From positions 1-10,101 of the forward strand of contig DRKG01000311.1 in the NCBI GenBank assembly GCA_011051855.1: DNA of 10,101 nt. The letters are read 5' to 3'. The stretch is from a bacterium. GTDB lineage: Bacteria; Planctomycetota; UBA1135; UBA2386. Under the pieces are notes generated by a model, which did no database searches, was not told where the DNA came from, and saw only the letters and a program-made list of their open reading frames with translations. A program made the translations under genes and the position numbers. Within the stretch, counting starts at the first letter, position 1. Every line of letters begins with the position of its first letter. Of the stretch, positions 1 through 8,399 are shown in pieces.

Positions 1-1
1 C

Positions 2-1306
2 GAGTTGCTGCGCACCGCGTTGGTACGCAGCGGCAGCGTCTACAACTCGCTGACGGGCTTTTCGTACTACTACCTCGGAGTCGGCAACGACATCGGCTAC
101 GACGGAGCCAACGGCTACCCGAACTCGATCCCGAGCGACATGACGCCGCACGGCGGCAGCGGCAGCGGCTACATCAACACGATTACCGGCCAACGTCGCC
201 TGGCGATGACGTGGGATGCATCGGCATCGGTTTGGTGGACCGGGTTCCCCTGGTTGGGCGAACTCTATCCGGACTGGAAGTTCAACGAGTTCTACGACAC
301 CGTTGGTGGCAGCTTGCCGCCGCGCGGCAACCTGACCGCCGGCAGCGCGACGGGATCGACGTTCCAGTACCAGACTTCCGGGGCGACGCTGTATACGCCG
401 CGCCGGGCCTATGGGGCGCGGATCTACGACAACCACCAACGCACCTCGGTGAACGGGTGCTCGGCGTTCTTCAACATCGGAACCTCGTCGTCGCGCTTCC
501 GGCACGTGTTCAGCGGGGGCAACGCGACGCTGACCTCGGCGGGTAGCGAGGTGTCGGCGGGCTACAACATGGAGATGCCGGCGACCGCGCCGGTGAGCCG
601 CCCGTTCCAACTCAACTACAGCGGCACCGGCGGCAACCACTGGAACTTCGCGCCCTACTCGACACGTTACATCGGCACGCTCTACGAGACCTACTACTCG
701 CACAGCTCGGGCACGGGGTCCGGTTTGGTCAAGCTGGTGGACCCGGGCGACACGTCGGCGGCCTACATCGTCGTCAACGGCATCGACAAGACGGTGTCGG
801 CTGGAACGTCGTTCATCGCGAAGTGGGCGGTGTTGTCGCTGACGCACTCGTTCTTCGCAGTAGGCGAGTCGAGCAACAGCCACCGGATCCCACAACTGCC
901 ACGCGTCGAGATCCAGTCGCCGACCGACATCACCGAACTCGACAAGCCGACCACCATCGACGTGCTCTACGACGTCGAGTGGACCCGCTGGGATGGCCAG
1001 CCTTACACGGTCAGCGGCAGCTACTCGGAGAACGAATCGAGTCTCGAGTACGTGCTCATGTATTCGCGCGACAACGGCGTGAACTGGCTTTACGTGCAGG
1101 ACGACTCGCCGGCGACCTACGGCCAACGGCCGTCGGACCCGGCCTACATCCTGCCGGACATGCTCGTCGGGGGTGAGAGCTACACATGGTCGGTCGACGC
1201 CGCCAGCTTCCCCGAAGGCAGCTACCTGCTGCGCGTGGAGTGCTACCGCCAAGGCGCACAAGTGCACTACGCCTGGCACCAGAACCGCATCTACATCCAA
1301 CGATGA
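2..1306 (+). CDS. Large exported surface protein, C-terminal part, Ig-like C-terminal module (5'-truncated by window edge)
   Basis: The frame is open to the first base of the window and no convincing start is present; the first possible start is a TTG at position 5 inside an already coding-like stretch. I therefore read this as the C-terminal 434 residues of a longer protein. The composition is typical of a secreted or surface-exposed beta-rich protein: rich in Gly, Ser, Thr, Tyr and Trp, few Lys, only two Cys. The last 130 or so residues (from about residue 300) look like an Ig-like or fibronectin-like module: a Val-Glu-Ile-Gln-Ser-Pro opening strand, then a Tyr-Ser-Arg-Asp-Asn-Gly-Val-Asn-Trp segment and a Gly-Ser-Tyr-Leu-Leu-Arg-Val-Glu strand, as seen in beta-sandwich repeats. 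No catalytic motif is recognised. Its stop overlaps the start of a pseudopilin gene (ATGA), so the two are translationally coupled. The protein may be carried by, or exported with, that pilus-like system. Function unknown. Confidence 0.8.
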   Translation, partial: ELLRTALVRSGSVYNSLTGFSYYYLGVGNDIGYDGANGYPNSIPSDMTPHGGSGSGYINTITGQRRLAMTWDASASVWWTGFPWLGELYPDWKFNEFYDTVGGSLPPRGNLTAGSATGSTFQYQTSGATLYTPRRAYGARIYDNHQRTSVNGCSAFFNIGTSSSRFRHVFSGGNATLTSAGSEVSAGYNMEMPATAPVSRPFQLNYSGTGGNHWNFAPYSTRYIGTLYETYYSHSSGTGSGLVKLVDPGDTSAAYIVVNGIDKTVSAGTSFIAKWAVLSLTHSFFAVGESSNSHRIPQLPRVEIQSPTDITELDKPTTIDVLYDVEWTRWDGQPYTVSGSYSENESSLEYVLMYSRDNGVNWLYVQDDSPATYGQRPSDPAYILPDMLVGGESYTWSVDAASFPEGSYLLRVECYRQGAQVHYAWHQNRIYIQR

Positions 1307-2367
1307 GCGCCACGATGGACAACTTCCAGCTCCGGCCCGAGCAGCGGGCGCGGGCCGATGCCGGCTACAGCATGATCGAACTGGTCATCTCGTCGGTGAT
1401 CCTCGGCATGATGATCTACGCGGTCACGACGTTGTCGATCAGCGGTGGTCAGGCACAGGAATACGCGCGCCGCTTGAACCGCGTCACCGAGGTCACTCAG
1501 GACGTCATCGACGAAATGCGGCTCGAGTTGGTTTCGGCGGTGCGGGTGTTCGGCAACAACGCCGAGGGCAACGCGAACCTGGCGATGTTTGCCCTGAACG
1601 GAGCCCCGGCGCCGCTGAACGGTTTGGTGCTGCCGACGATCAGCGTCGGTGAGACGATCCGACCGGACACCGCCGGCAACGAGATCACCGGCAACCAACT
1701 GTTCTTCGCCAAGCTCGCATGGGCAGACGGGTTTCAGTGCACCAGCGGCAACGTCTACATGGTCGATGTCTACCGCTGGGTCCGCTACTATATGACGCCG
1801 GAAGACGGCGGCCCCGATCCGAACCACCCGATCGGGCTGAACATCGTGCGCATCGAGAGTGAGCCGATGGTCGACGGCACCGCCGTCGATCGCATCACCG
1901 ATGCGACCGACCGGGCCGAGGTTCTGCTGCACCTGCTCAACGCAACGGCCGACATCAACGGCGACACCCACGATCCGGTCGAACTGGTGTGGGCGCGCGG
2001 CCAGCTCCCCTCGGTGGTGGGGACGTTTCGTCAGATCGATCCGTCGGATGGCTCGTTGTCGCTGACCCCGCTGGTGCCGCGTGCCGACCCTTGGGAGGTC
2101 AACAACAGTGACCCTCAGGTGCGAGGCCTGCTCAGCTACCGGCACCACTCGGTCGCCAGTATCTACGCTCGCGACAGCTTCGGGGTCAGCGCCTACGGCA
2201 TCGAGTCGACGGCTGGCGCCGGGTTCCCGCACGGCTTCGAGGTCCAGATCGTCGGCCCGAGTTCCGCCCGCACGGTGCTCATCCACCTGGTCTGCTCCAG
2301 CACCCAGCGCACCGGCCACTTCGCCTGGGCGGACATGCAGCTCGCGGTGGACGCCCGCGACCTCTGA
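1303..2367 (+). CDS. Minor pseudopilin / type IV pilin-like protein with prepilin N-terminal motif
   Basis: A 354-residue protein with a classic class III signal peptide. A polar, charged leader of 21 residues ends in Ala-Asp-Ala-Gly. The mature N terminus is then Tyr-Ser-Met-Ile-Glu-Leu, with the invariant Glu at +5, and a hydrophobic helix follows (about residues 22-45, containing Val-Ile-Ser-Ser-Val-Ile-Leu-Gly). Prepilin peptidase (PilD/GspO type) would cleave after Gly21 and methylate Tyr22. The remaining 310 residues form a large globular head with no family I can name. The length is more like PulJ-type minor pseudopilins than major pilins, which suits a tip or priming subunit. The start at 1303 is chosen because its ATG overlaps the TGA of the upstream gene; an in-frame ATG at 1315 is the alternative. 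The open frame reaches back to 1186, but that stretch lies inside the upstream gene and is not likely coding. No Shine-Dalgarno sequence is visible. Confidence 0.88.
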   Translation: MSATMDNFQLRPEQRARADAGYSMIELVISSVILGMMIYAVTTLSISGGQAQEYARRLNRVTEVTQDVIDEMRLELVSAVRVFGNNAEGNANLAMFALNGAPAPLNGLVLPTISVGETIRPDTAGNEITGNQLFFAKLAWADGFQCTSGNVYMVDVYRWVRYYMTPEDGGPDPNHPIGLNIVRIESEPMVDGTAVDRITDATDRAEVLLHLLNATADINGDTHDPVELVWARGQLPSVVGTFRQIDPSDGSLSLTPLVPRADPWEVNNSDPQVRGLLSYRHHSVASIYARDSFGVSAYGIESTAGAGFPHGFEVQIVGPSSARTVLIHLVCSSTQRTGHFAWADMQLAVDARDL

Positions 2368-2412
2368 TCCAGGAGGCCGGGCGGGCTTTCCGAGGTCGGG
2401 CGGGGTCGGCAG

Positions 2413-2441
2413 TTGATCCGGGCGGGCCGTGCGCCTACACT
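2413..2441 (+). promoter_or_regulatory. Sigma70-like promoter for rpoZ
   Basis: A -35 element TTGATC (2413-2418) and a -10 element TACACT (2436-2441) are separated by exactly 17 bp. Each matches four of the six consensus positions. They lie in the 118-bp gap between the pseudopilin stop and rpoZ, in a GC-rich setting where such hexamers are not common by chance. The predicted transcript start is near 2448, giving a leader of about 38 nt. The position suggests that rpoZ is transcribed independently of the pseudopilin operon. Confidence 0.5.
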
Positions 2442-2485
2442 TTTTCGCCCTTTCGGCCCCGGCACGAACCCCAAGCGCTCCCCGT

Positions 2486-2710
2486 ATGGACAAGAGTCTC
2501 CCCCAGGAACTGGTCAGGCAGGTTGGCGGTTCCTTCCGTCTGACCGCGCTCCTCCAGAAGCGTGTGCGTGAATTGGTCCGCGGCCAGCGGCCGCTGTTCG
2601 AGACCCGCGAGCGCAACTACATCAAGATCGCCAGCGAGGAGCTTCGCCGCGGTCTGATCGAGCTGGTTCCCGACGAGGACCAGGTCGACCCGACGATCGG
2701 CGCGCTCTGA
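2486..2710 (+). CDS. rpoZ: DNA-directed RNA polymerase subunit omega
   Basis: A 74-residue protein with the omega-subunit pattern. A first helix contains Val-Gly-Gly-Ser-Phe-Arg-Leu-Thr-Ala-Leu-Leu-Gln-Lys-Arg (residues 13-26), which lines up with the Gly-Asn-Arg-Phe-Asp-Leu helix of E. coli omega. An Arg-Glu-Leu-Val-Arg-Gly segment follows, then a C-terminal helix Ala-Ser-Glu-Glu-Leu-Arg-Arg-Gly-Leu-Ile-Glu-Leu (49-60) that matches the Leu-Arg-Glu-Ile-Glu-Glu-Gly-Leu-Ile motif. Omega binds the beta-prime C-terminal region and helps RNA polymerase assembly. The ATG at 2486 is used because it follows the predicted promoter and gives the expected family length; the open frame extends to 2429, but that would lie upstream of the predicted transcript start. 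The N terminus has no Ala-Arg-Val-Thr start as in proteobacteria, so this is a divergent omega. The gene ends 18 bp from the convergent DUF255-type gene. Confidence 0.8.
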   Translation: MDKSLPQELVRQVGGSFRLTALLQKRVRELVRGQRPLFETRERNYIKIASEELRRGLIELVPDEDQVDPTIGAL

Positions 2711-2728
2711 TCGCCGGCTTGCCGCGCT

Positions 2729-4483
2729 TCAATCGTCGCTGAGACCTTGGCGGCGATCGCGTTCGACGGAATCGATGGCCTCGAGCAGCTCCTCGGGGTT
2801 GTGCGCCGTTCCCTGTGGAGTGGAGCCGACCGTGAGGTGGGCGACCGCACTACTATCGGGCGTGAGTCCGCTGCGGGACAGCAGGATCGGATCCCGGGTG
2901 GGGTCGAGCGTCTGCACGATGCGCGAGGGCACGTAGGGAGACAGCGCGGTGCGCCGCAGCTCGGCGGTGGCGGCGGCGTCACGTTCGCCGACGATGGTGA
3001 TGATCAGCGGCGGGTAGAAGCACAGGTCGACCGACCGACCGTAGCTGGCGACGTAGTAGCCGTATTGCGGGTAGTCGTTGGCGAATGCTTCGAGGGCCGT
3101 GGTCGCCTCGTCGTAGAGTTCCGGGCGGCGCGACAAGTAGGACAGCCGCATCAGGGACTCGGCCATCGCCGCGTTGTCGAGGATCGAGCGGTTGCGCCGG
3201 CGCATCGAGCCCTGCTGGCGAGGGTCGTGCAAGATGTCGAAGAAGCCGCCGTTGGGCGCCCGGTTCTGCTCGAGGCAGCGCTCCGCGATGCGCTCGGCCG
3301 GCAGCAGCAGATCGGAGTCGCCGGTGTTCTGGGCGGCGTCGATCAGCGCGCGGATCAGGTGGGCCTGGTCGGCGAGCATGCCGGGCAGATGGTAGGTGCC
3401 GTCCCAGTAGTGGTAGACGTCCTTGCCGTCGTAGAGGTTGTCGAGCAGGAAGCGCAGCGCGGCCATCGCCGCATCGCGCCACCGTGGCCGATCGAGCACG
3501 GCGGCAGCTTTCAGCAGGCCCGAGACGGCGATCCCGTTGGCGTGGCAATAGACGGTGCGATCGATTGCCGGCGGTTCGCGCCGCGAGCGTTCCTGATGGT
3601 CGCCGACGAAGTAGTCCGCGTCGCCGTCCTGGCTGCCGGCGAAACTCCCGGAGTGCTCGTCGCGCATGACGTCGAGTATCCAGCCGACGATGCCCTCGGC
3701 GGTCCGGCGGTAGGATTCGTCGCCGAACACCTGGAAGGCTTCGAGGTAGGTGCGCAGCACCAGTGCGTTCTGGTCGAGCAGCTTCTCGTAGTTCGGCGCG
3801 TGCCAGTCGGGGGTCTTCGAATAGCGGAAGAATCCGCCCGCGACGTGGTCGTGCAGCGGGCTCTCCATCATCTTGTCGAGCGTCAGCCGCACGACCTCGC
3901 GCATCTGCGCGTCACCGCGCTTCTGCACCTGCACCAGCGCGAAGTCGAGCGCTTCGGGGTGGGGGAACTTGATGCCGTCGCCGAACCCGCCGTGCTCACG
4001 ATCGAAGTGGGTGTAGATCGCGCTGGTGATGTCGTCGACCATCTCGCGACGCAGCCGCTCGCCGCCTGCTGACGTGCGTTCGTCGGCCTGCGCCCACAGC
4101 TCGCCGATGCGTCGCTGGATGTTGTCCTTGTCCGTGCGCCATGCGTCGCGAATGCGGGTCAGCCGCACGTGCAACTCGGCCGTGTCGAGGAAGTTGTCGT
4201 GCGCGATCAGCTCGCCATCGGGGGTCAACCACGCGATCGTCGGCCACGCGCCCGTCCCGTAGCGCTGGTTGACGTCGGGCCGCCGTTCGGCGTCGACGTG
4301 CACGGGTAGGAACGATTCGTGCACGATCTCGACGACGCCCGGGTCGGCGAAGCTGGTGGCGAGCAGCTCGCGGCAGTGCTGGCACCACGGCGCCGTGATC
4401 AACATCAGCACCGGGCGATCCTCGTCGGCCGCGCGTGCCAGCACGGCCGGTTCGAAATGTTGCCAGTTCACGGAGTCGGTCAT
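2729..4483 (-). CDS. YyaL/DUF255-type protein: thioredoxin domain plus (alpha/alpha)6-barrel
   Basis: A 584-residue protein of the YyaL / spermatogenesis-associated protein 20 family. The N-terminal 125 or so residues form a thioredoxin-like domain with Trp-Cys-Gln-His-Cys at 33-37 (CXXC redox pair Cys34/Cys37) and a cis-proline candidate, Pro81, in a Gly-Ala-Trp-Pro-Thr segment. From about residue 150 the barrel carries family signatures: Phe-Asp-Arg-Glu-His-Gly-Gly-Phe-Gly (160-168), Lys-Phe-Pro-His-Pro (172-176), Val-Ala-Gly-Gly-Phe-Phe-Arg-Tyr-Ser (214-222), an Asn-Tyr-Glu-Lys-Leu-Leu segment (231-236) and Ser-Gln-Asp-Gly-Asp-Ala-Asp (284-290). The biochemical role of the family is poorly defined; the barrel resembles N-acylglucosamine 2-epimerase/cellobiose epimerase folds. 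The protein is shorter than typical members (about 670-700 residues), and its C terminus lacks the Cys pair usually found before the final helix. No signal peptide is seen, so it is probably cytoplasmic. It lies 95 bp downstream of rsfS on the same strand. Confidence 0.88.
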   Translation of the reverse strand: MTDSVNWQHFEPAVLARAADEDRPVLMLITAPWCQHCRELLATSFADPGVVEIVHESFLPVHVDAERRPDVNQRYGTGAWPTIAWLTPDGELIAHDNFLDTAELHVRLTRIRDAWRTDKDNIQRRIGELWAQADERTSAGGERLRREMVDDITSAIYTHFDREHGGFGDGIKFPHPEALDFALVQVQKRGDAQMREVVRLTLDKMMESPLHDHVAGGFFRYSKTPDWHAPNYEKLLDQNALVLRTYLEAFQVFGDESYRRTAEGIVGWILDVMRDEHSGSFAGSQDGDADYFVGDHQERSRREPPAIDRTVYCHANGIAVSGLLKAAAVLDRPRWRDAAMAALRFLLDNLYDGKDVYHYWDGTYHLPGMLADQAHLIRALIDAAQNTGDSDLLLPAERIAERCLEQNRAPNGGFFDILHDPRQQGSMRRRNRSILDNAAMAESLMRLSYLSRRPELYDEATTALEAFANDYPQYGYYVASYGRSVDLCFYPPLIITIVGERDAAATAELRRTALSPYVPSRIVQTLDPTRDPILLSRSGLTPDSSAVAHLTVGSTPQGTAHNPEELLEAIDSVERDRRQGLSDD

Positions 4484-4578
4484 CGGTGTCGGGTGGCGGC
4501 GATCACGCTGCAGCTACCGTATCCCGTACCACGCGCGAATCAGCACTGCCAGTACGTGCCATCCACGCCCATCTGACG

Positions 4579-5091
4579 TCAGGCGGGGTCCTGGTCGTCG
4601 GTGTCGGGGTCGGAGGCGTTTTCGTCGGCATCGTTTGCGAGCGGTTGGAACGCCCCGAATCCATCGAGGGTGGGCTGGCGGACTTCGGTGCCGGTGGCGC
4701 TGGCGCTGGCCGCGGCGTCGGCGGGCTTGGCCGCCGGCGTGAACGGCAGGCGCGGCACATCGGCCCACAGGCTCTCGAGCCCGTAGTAGTCGCGCGCTTC
4801 GGGCAGGAACAGGTGCACGACGATGTCGTCGAAATCGAGCAACACCCAGTTGCTGTCGTCGGTTTCCCCGCCGCCGTTGCGCTTGCGCCGGCCGCGCACG
4901 GCCTTGTGTTCGATGTCGAGTTCCTTCGCCAACGACTGCGCCTGCCGCGTGCTCTGCACCGTGGCGACGATGAAGTAGTCGGCGATCACCAGTGGTCCCG
5001 ACACGTCCAGGATCCGGATCTCGGTCGCCTGCTTCTCGTCGAGTCGCGCCGCGAGCGTCAGTGCCATCTCGCGCGTGGCTGCGTCGGGCAC
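4579..5091 (-). CDS. rsfS: Ribosomal silencing factor RsfS (Iojap/DUF143 family)
   Basis: RsfS binds ribosomal protein uL14 and blocks joining of the 50S and 30S subunits when nutrients are scarce. From the GTG at 5091 the product is 170 residues. Residues 9-113 are the Iojap domain: Ile-Leu-Asp-Val, then Ala-Asp-Tyr-Phe-Ile-Val-Ala-Thr, a Ser-Thr-Arg-Gln segment, Asn-Trp-Val-Leu-Leu-Asp-Phe-Asp-Asp-Ile-Val-Val-His-Leu-Phe and Ala-Arg-Asp-Tyr-Tyr-Gly-Leu-Glu-Ser-Leu-Trp. About 57 extra residues follow: Ala-rich, then strongly acidic (many Asp/Glu). The family is normally 105-130 residues, so this tail is unusual. The start is uncertain. ATG at 5067 (162 aa) also fits the family, and the frame stays open to a GTG at 5292, but the stretch before 5091 uses codons unlike its neighbours (AAA, AGA, AGT, GAT, CCT, GTT) and has no RsfS homology. 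The gene follows hppA rather than the more usual nadD neighbour. Confidence 0.85.
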   Translation of the reverse strand: MPDAATREMALTLAARLDEKQATEIRILDVSGPLVIADYFIVATVQSTRQAQSLAKELDIEHKAVRGRRKRNGGGETDDSNWVLLDFDDIVVHLFLPEARDYYGLESLWADVPRLPFTPAAKPADAAASASATGTEVRQPTLDGFGAFQPLANDADENASDPDTDDQDPA

Positions 5092-5372
5092 AGCCGAGGC
5101 CGGAACATCAGGGCGATCGGAATCGTGCGACTGGATTCTCGACGAACTCTCGGAAGCTTTGGAACGCAACTCTCGGGTCTCGGAGCGGGGGATCGGATGC
5201 CACGCGGCTCCAAGCAGGATACCTGCGTCGGCGCTGCTGGTAACCCCCGGCACACGATTGCTGGGCCGCGGCCTCCACAGGGCCGCACGCACCGGGGTTT
5301 CCGGGCACGGACTCTTGCCGTTCCGGCACGCCGTCAGGGATCGGAACCTGAGGGAACGAGACCCCGCGGGCT
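5092..5372 (-). other. Intergenic leader between hppA and rsfS with GC-rich hairpins
   Basis: This 281-bp stretch has no gene I can support. The rsfS frame is open through most of it, but codon use is atypical and there is no homology. It holds two compact inverted repeats: GCGGCC/GGCCGC with a 7-nt loop (5268-5273 and 5281-5286), and TGCCG/CGGCA with a 3-nt loop (5316-5320 and 5324-5328). Neither is followed by a T tract on the minus strand, so they do not look like standard intrinsic terminators. They could be processing sites or leader structures. No clear sigma70 promoter was found in it. It does not fold into a tRNA that I can recognise. Confidence 0.35.
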
Positions 5373-7490
<2,118 letters not shown>

Positions 7491-7521
7491 TGATCGAACC
7501 GCCGGCGAGGTGCGGCCGGCG

Positions 7522-7560
7522 CAAAAAAGGGGCCGGCACGATAGCGGCGGGGGGCACCCC
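7522..7560 (-). terminator. Weak candidate terminator or leader structure downstream of dedA
   Basis: In the dedA-hppA gap the minus strand reads a GGGG block (from 7560), a C-rich arm, and then CCCC followed directly by six T residues (7522-7527). A short G/C stem ahead of a T tract is the shape of an intrinsic terminator, but the pairing is imperfect and the loop is long. A competing pairing uses the GCCGGC copies at 7515-7520 and 7532-7537, which places the T tract in the loop. The element also overlaps the candidate hppA promoter, so the assignment is doubtful. Confidence 0.2.
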
Positions 7561-7567
7561 GAAACAA
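7538..7567 (-). promoter_or_regulatory. Possible promoter for hppA
   Basis: On the minus strand a TTGTTT hexamer (7562-7567) and a TATCGT hexamer (7538-7543) are separated by 18 bp. They match three and four consensus positions respectively. A start near 7531 would give a leader of about 41 nt. The site lies in the 99-bp gap between dedA and hppA. This is a weak match. It would make hppA at least partly independent of the upstream dedA set. Confidence 0.3.
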
Positions 7568-7589
7568 GCGCGACGATGTGGCGACCGGA

Positions 7590-8393
7590 CTACGGTCCTG
7601 TCGGGTTCCGGGAATCGCCGGTGGCACCGTCGTCGGGATCGTCGTCGCGCAGCGTCGCCGGATCCTCAGGGGGCAGTTCGAACACGTCCGCGGGCTCGCC
7701 GGGGAGCGGGCCGCCGGGGGTCAGCGGGGGGCCGTGCACCGGCTTCTTCGGTTGCACGAACGCCTCGATCATCTCGCGGCGCTGCCGCTGCAGGCGGCGG
7801 CGGCGACGCCACCACAGCCATACGGTCAGCAGCAGCGCGACTGCGATCGTTCCCCACAGCAGCCCCCGTTCGACCTGCTGCACGCGGGCGATGGCCTCGT
7901 CGATGAACTCGCGGCTGCGGAACCCGAGCCACGTCAGCAGCGGCACGATCAGCACGATGCCGGTGCCGTCGAGGAACAGGAACCGCAGGATCCGCATCTT
8001 CATCGCGCCGGCGGTGAAGAACGCGACCACGCGCAGGCCGGGCACGAATCGCGAAATCACGATGACCGTGTCCCCGCGCTTGCGGAACCACTTGTCGAAC
8101 ACCGCCAGCCGCTGCTTGGTGACGAAGTAGCGCAGCCAGCGCAGGCGCAGCAGGCGCACGCCGAAGATCTTGCCCAGCAGGAACGGGATCATGTCGCCGG
8201 CGGCGATGGCGCCGGCACACCAGCCCATCATCGGCAGCAGTCGTGCCCTGTCCGGCGTCGCCGCGCAGACGTAGCCGGCCGCCAGCAGCACCACTTCCTC
8301 GGGCAGCGGGAAACCCAAGCCGCACAACAGGAACACCGCGGCGACCCCGATGTAGGGGTACTCGGTGATCGTCTGGACGACTTGGTCGAACAT
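7590..8393 (-). CDS. DedA-family membrane protein (SNARE-associated/VTT domain)
   Basis: A 267-residue inner-membrane protein of the DedA superfamily. These proteins are linked to lipid-carrier recycling (undecaprenyl phosphate or phospholipid flipping) and to envelope homeostasis. Family marks are visible: the re-entrant-loop motif Gly-Phe-Pro-Leu-Pro-Glu-Glu at 27-33 with acidic Glu32/Glu33, Gly-Asp at 66-67 followed by a hydrophobic Leu-Leu-Gly segment, and Ser-Arg-Phe-Val-Pro-Gly-Leu-Arg at 114-121 containing the two essential Arg residues. Hydrophobic helices lie at about 14-28, 34-45, 54-78, 122-131, 136-156 and 178-195. A cytoplasmic tail rich in Arg and then in Pro, Glu and Asp follows (196-267), longer than in E. 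coli DedA proteins, and has no recognised domain. The start is 6 bp after the stop of the upstream unknown gene, which indicates cotranscription. I cannot tell which DedA subgroup it belongs to. Confidence 0.9.
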   Translation of the reverse strand: MFDQVVQTITEYPYIGVAAVFLLCGLGFPLPEEVVLLAAGYVCAATPDRARLLPMMGWCAGAIAAGDMIPFLLGKIFGVRLLRLRWLRYFVTKQRLAVFDKWFRKRGDTVIVISRFVPGLRVVAFFTAGAMKMRILRFLFLDGTGIVLIVPLLTWLGFRSREFIDEAIARVQQVERGLLWGTIAVALLLTVWLWWRRRRRLQRQRREMIEAFVQPKKPVHGPPLTPGGPLPGEPADVFELPPEDPATLRDDDPDDGATGDSRNPTGP

Positions 8394-8399
8394 CGCGGG

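Noticed and set aside
1291..2616. 441-codon open frame on the - strand opposite the pseudopilin and rpoZ
   Set aside because: It spans two real genes and their intergenic promoter, and its product is Arg/His/Asp-rich without domains.
2747..4072. 441-codon open frame on the + strand opposite the YyaL-type gene
   Set aside because: The antisense translation is low-complexity (Val/Arg/Gly/Glu) and without recognisable motifs; the minus-strand product has clear family signatures.
5281..5370. Possible tRNA or structured RNA suggested by a ggttcc-like segment on the minus strand
   Set aside because: No acceptor stem, anticodon arm or canonical TPsiC sequence can be assembled around it.
7501..7537. 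Three GCCGGC copies upstream of hppA as an operator
   Set aside because: The hexamer is a self-complementary, very GC-rich word expected often in this DNA; spacing is irregular and no matching site is seen elsewhere.
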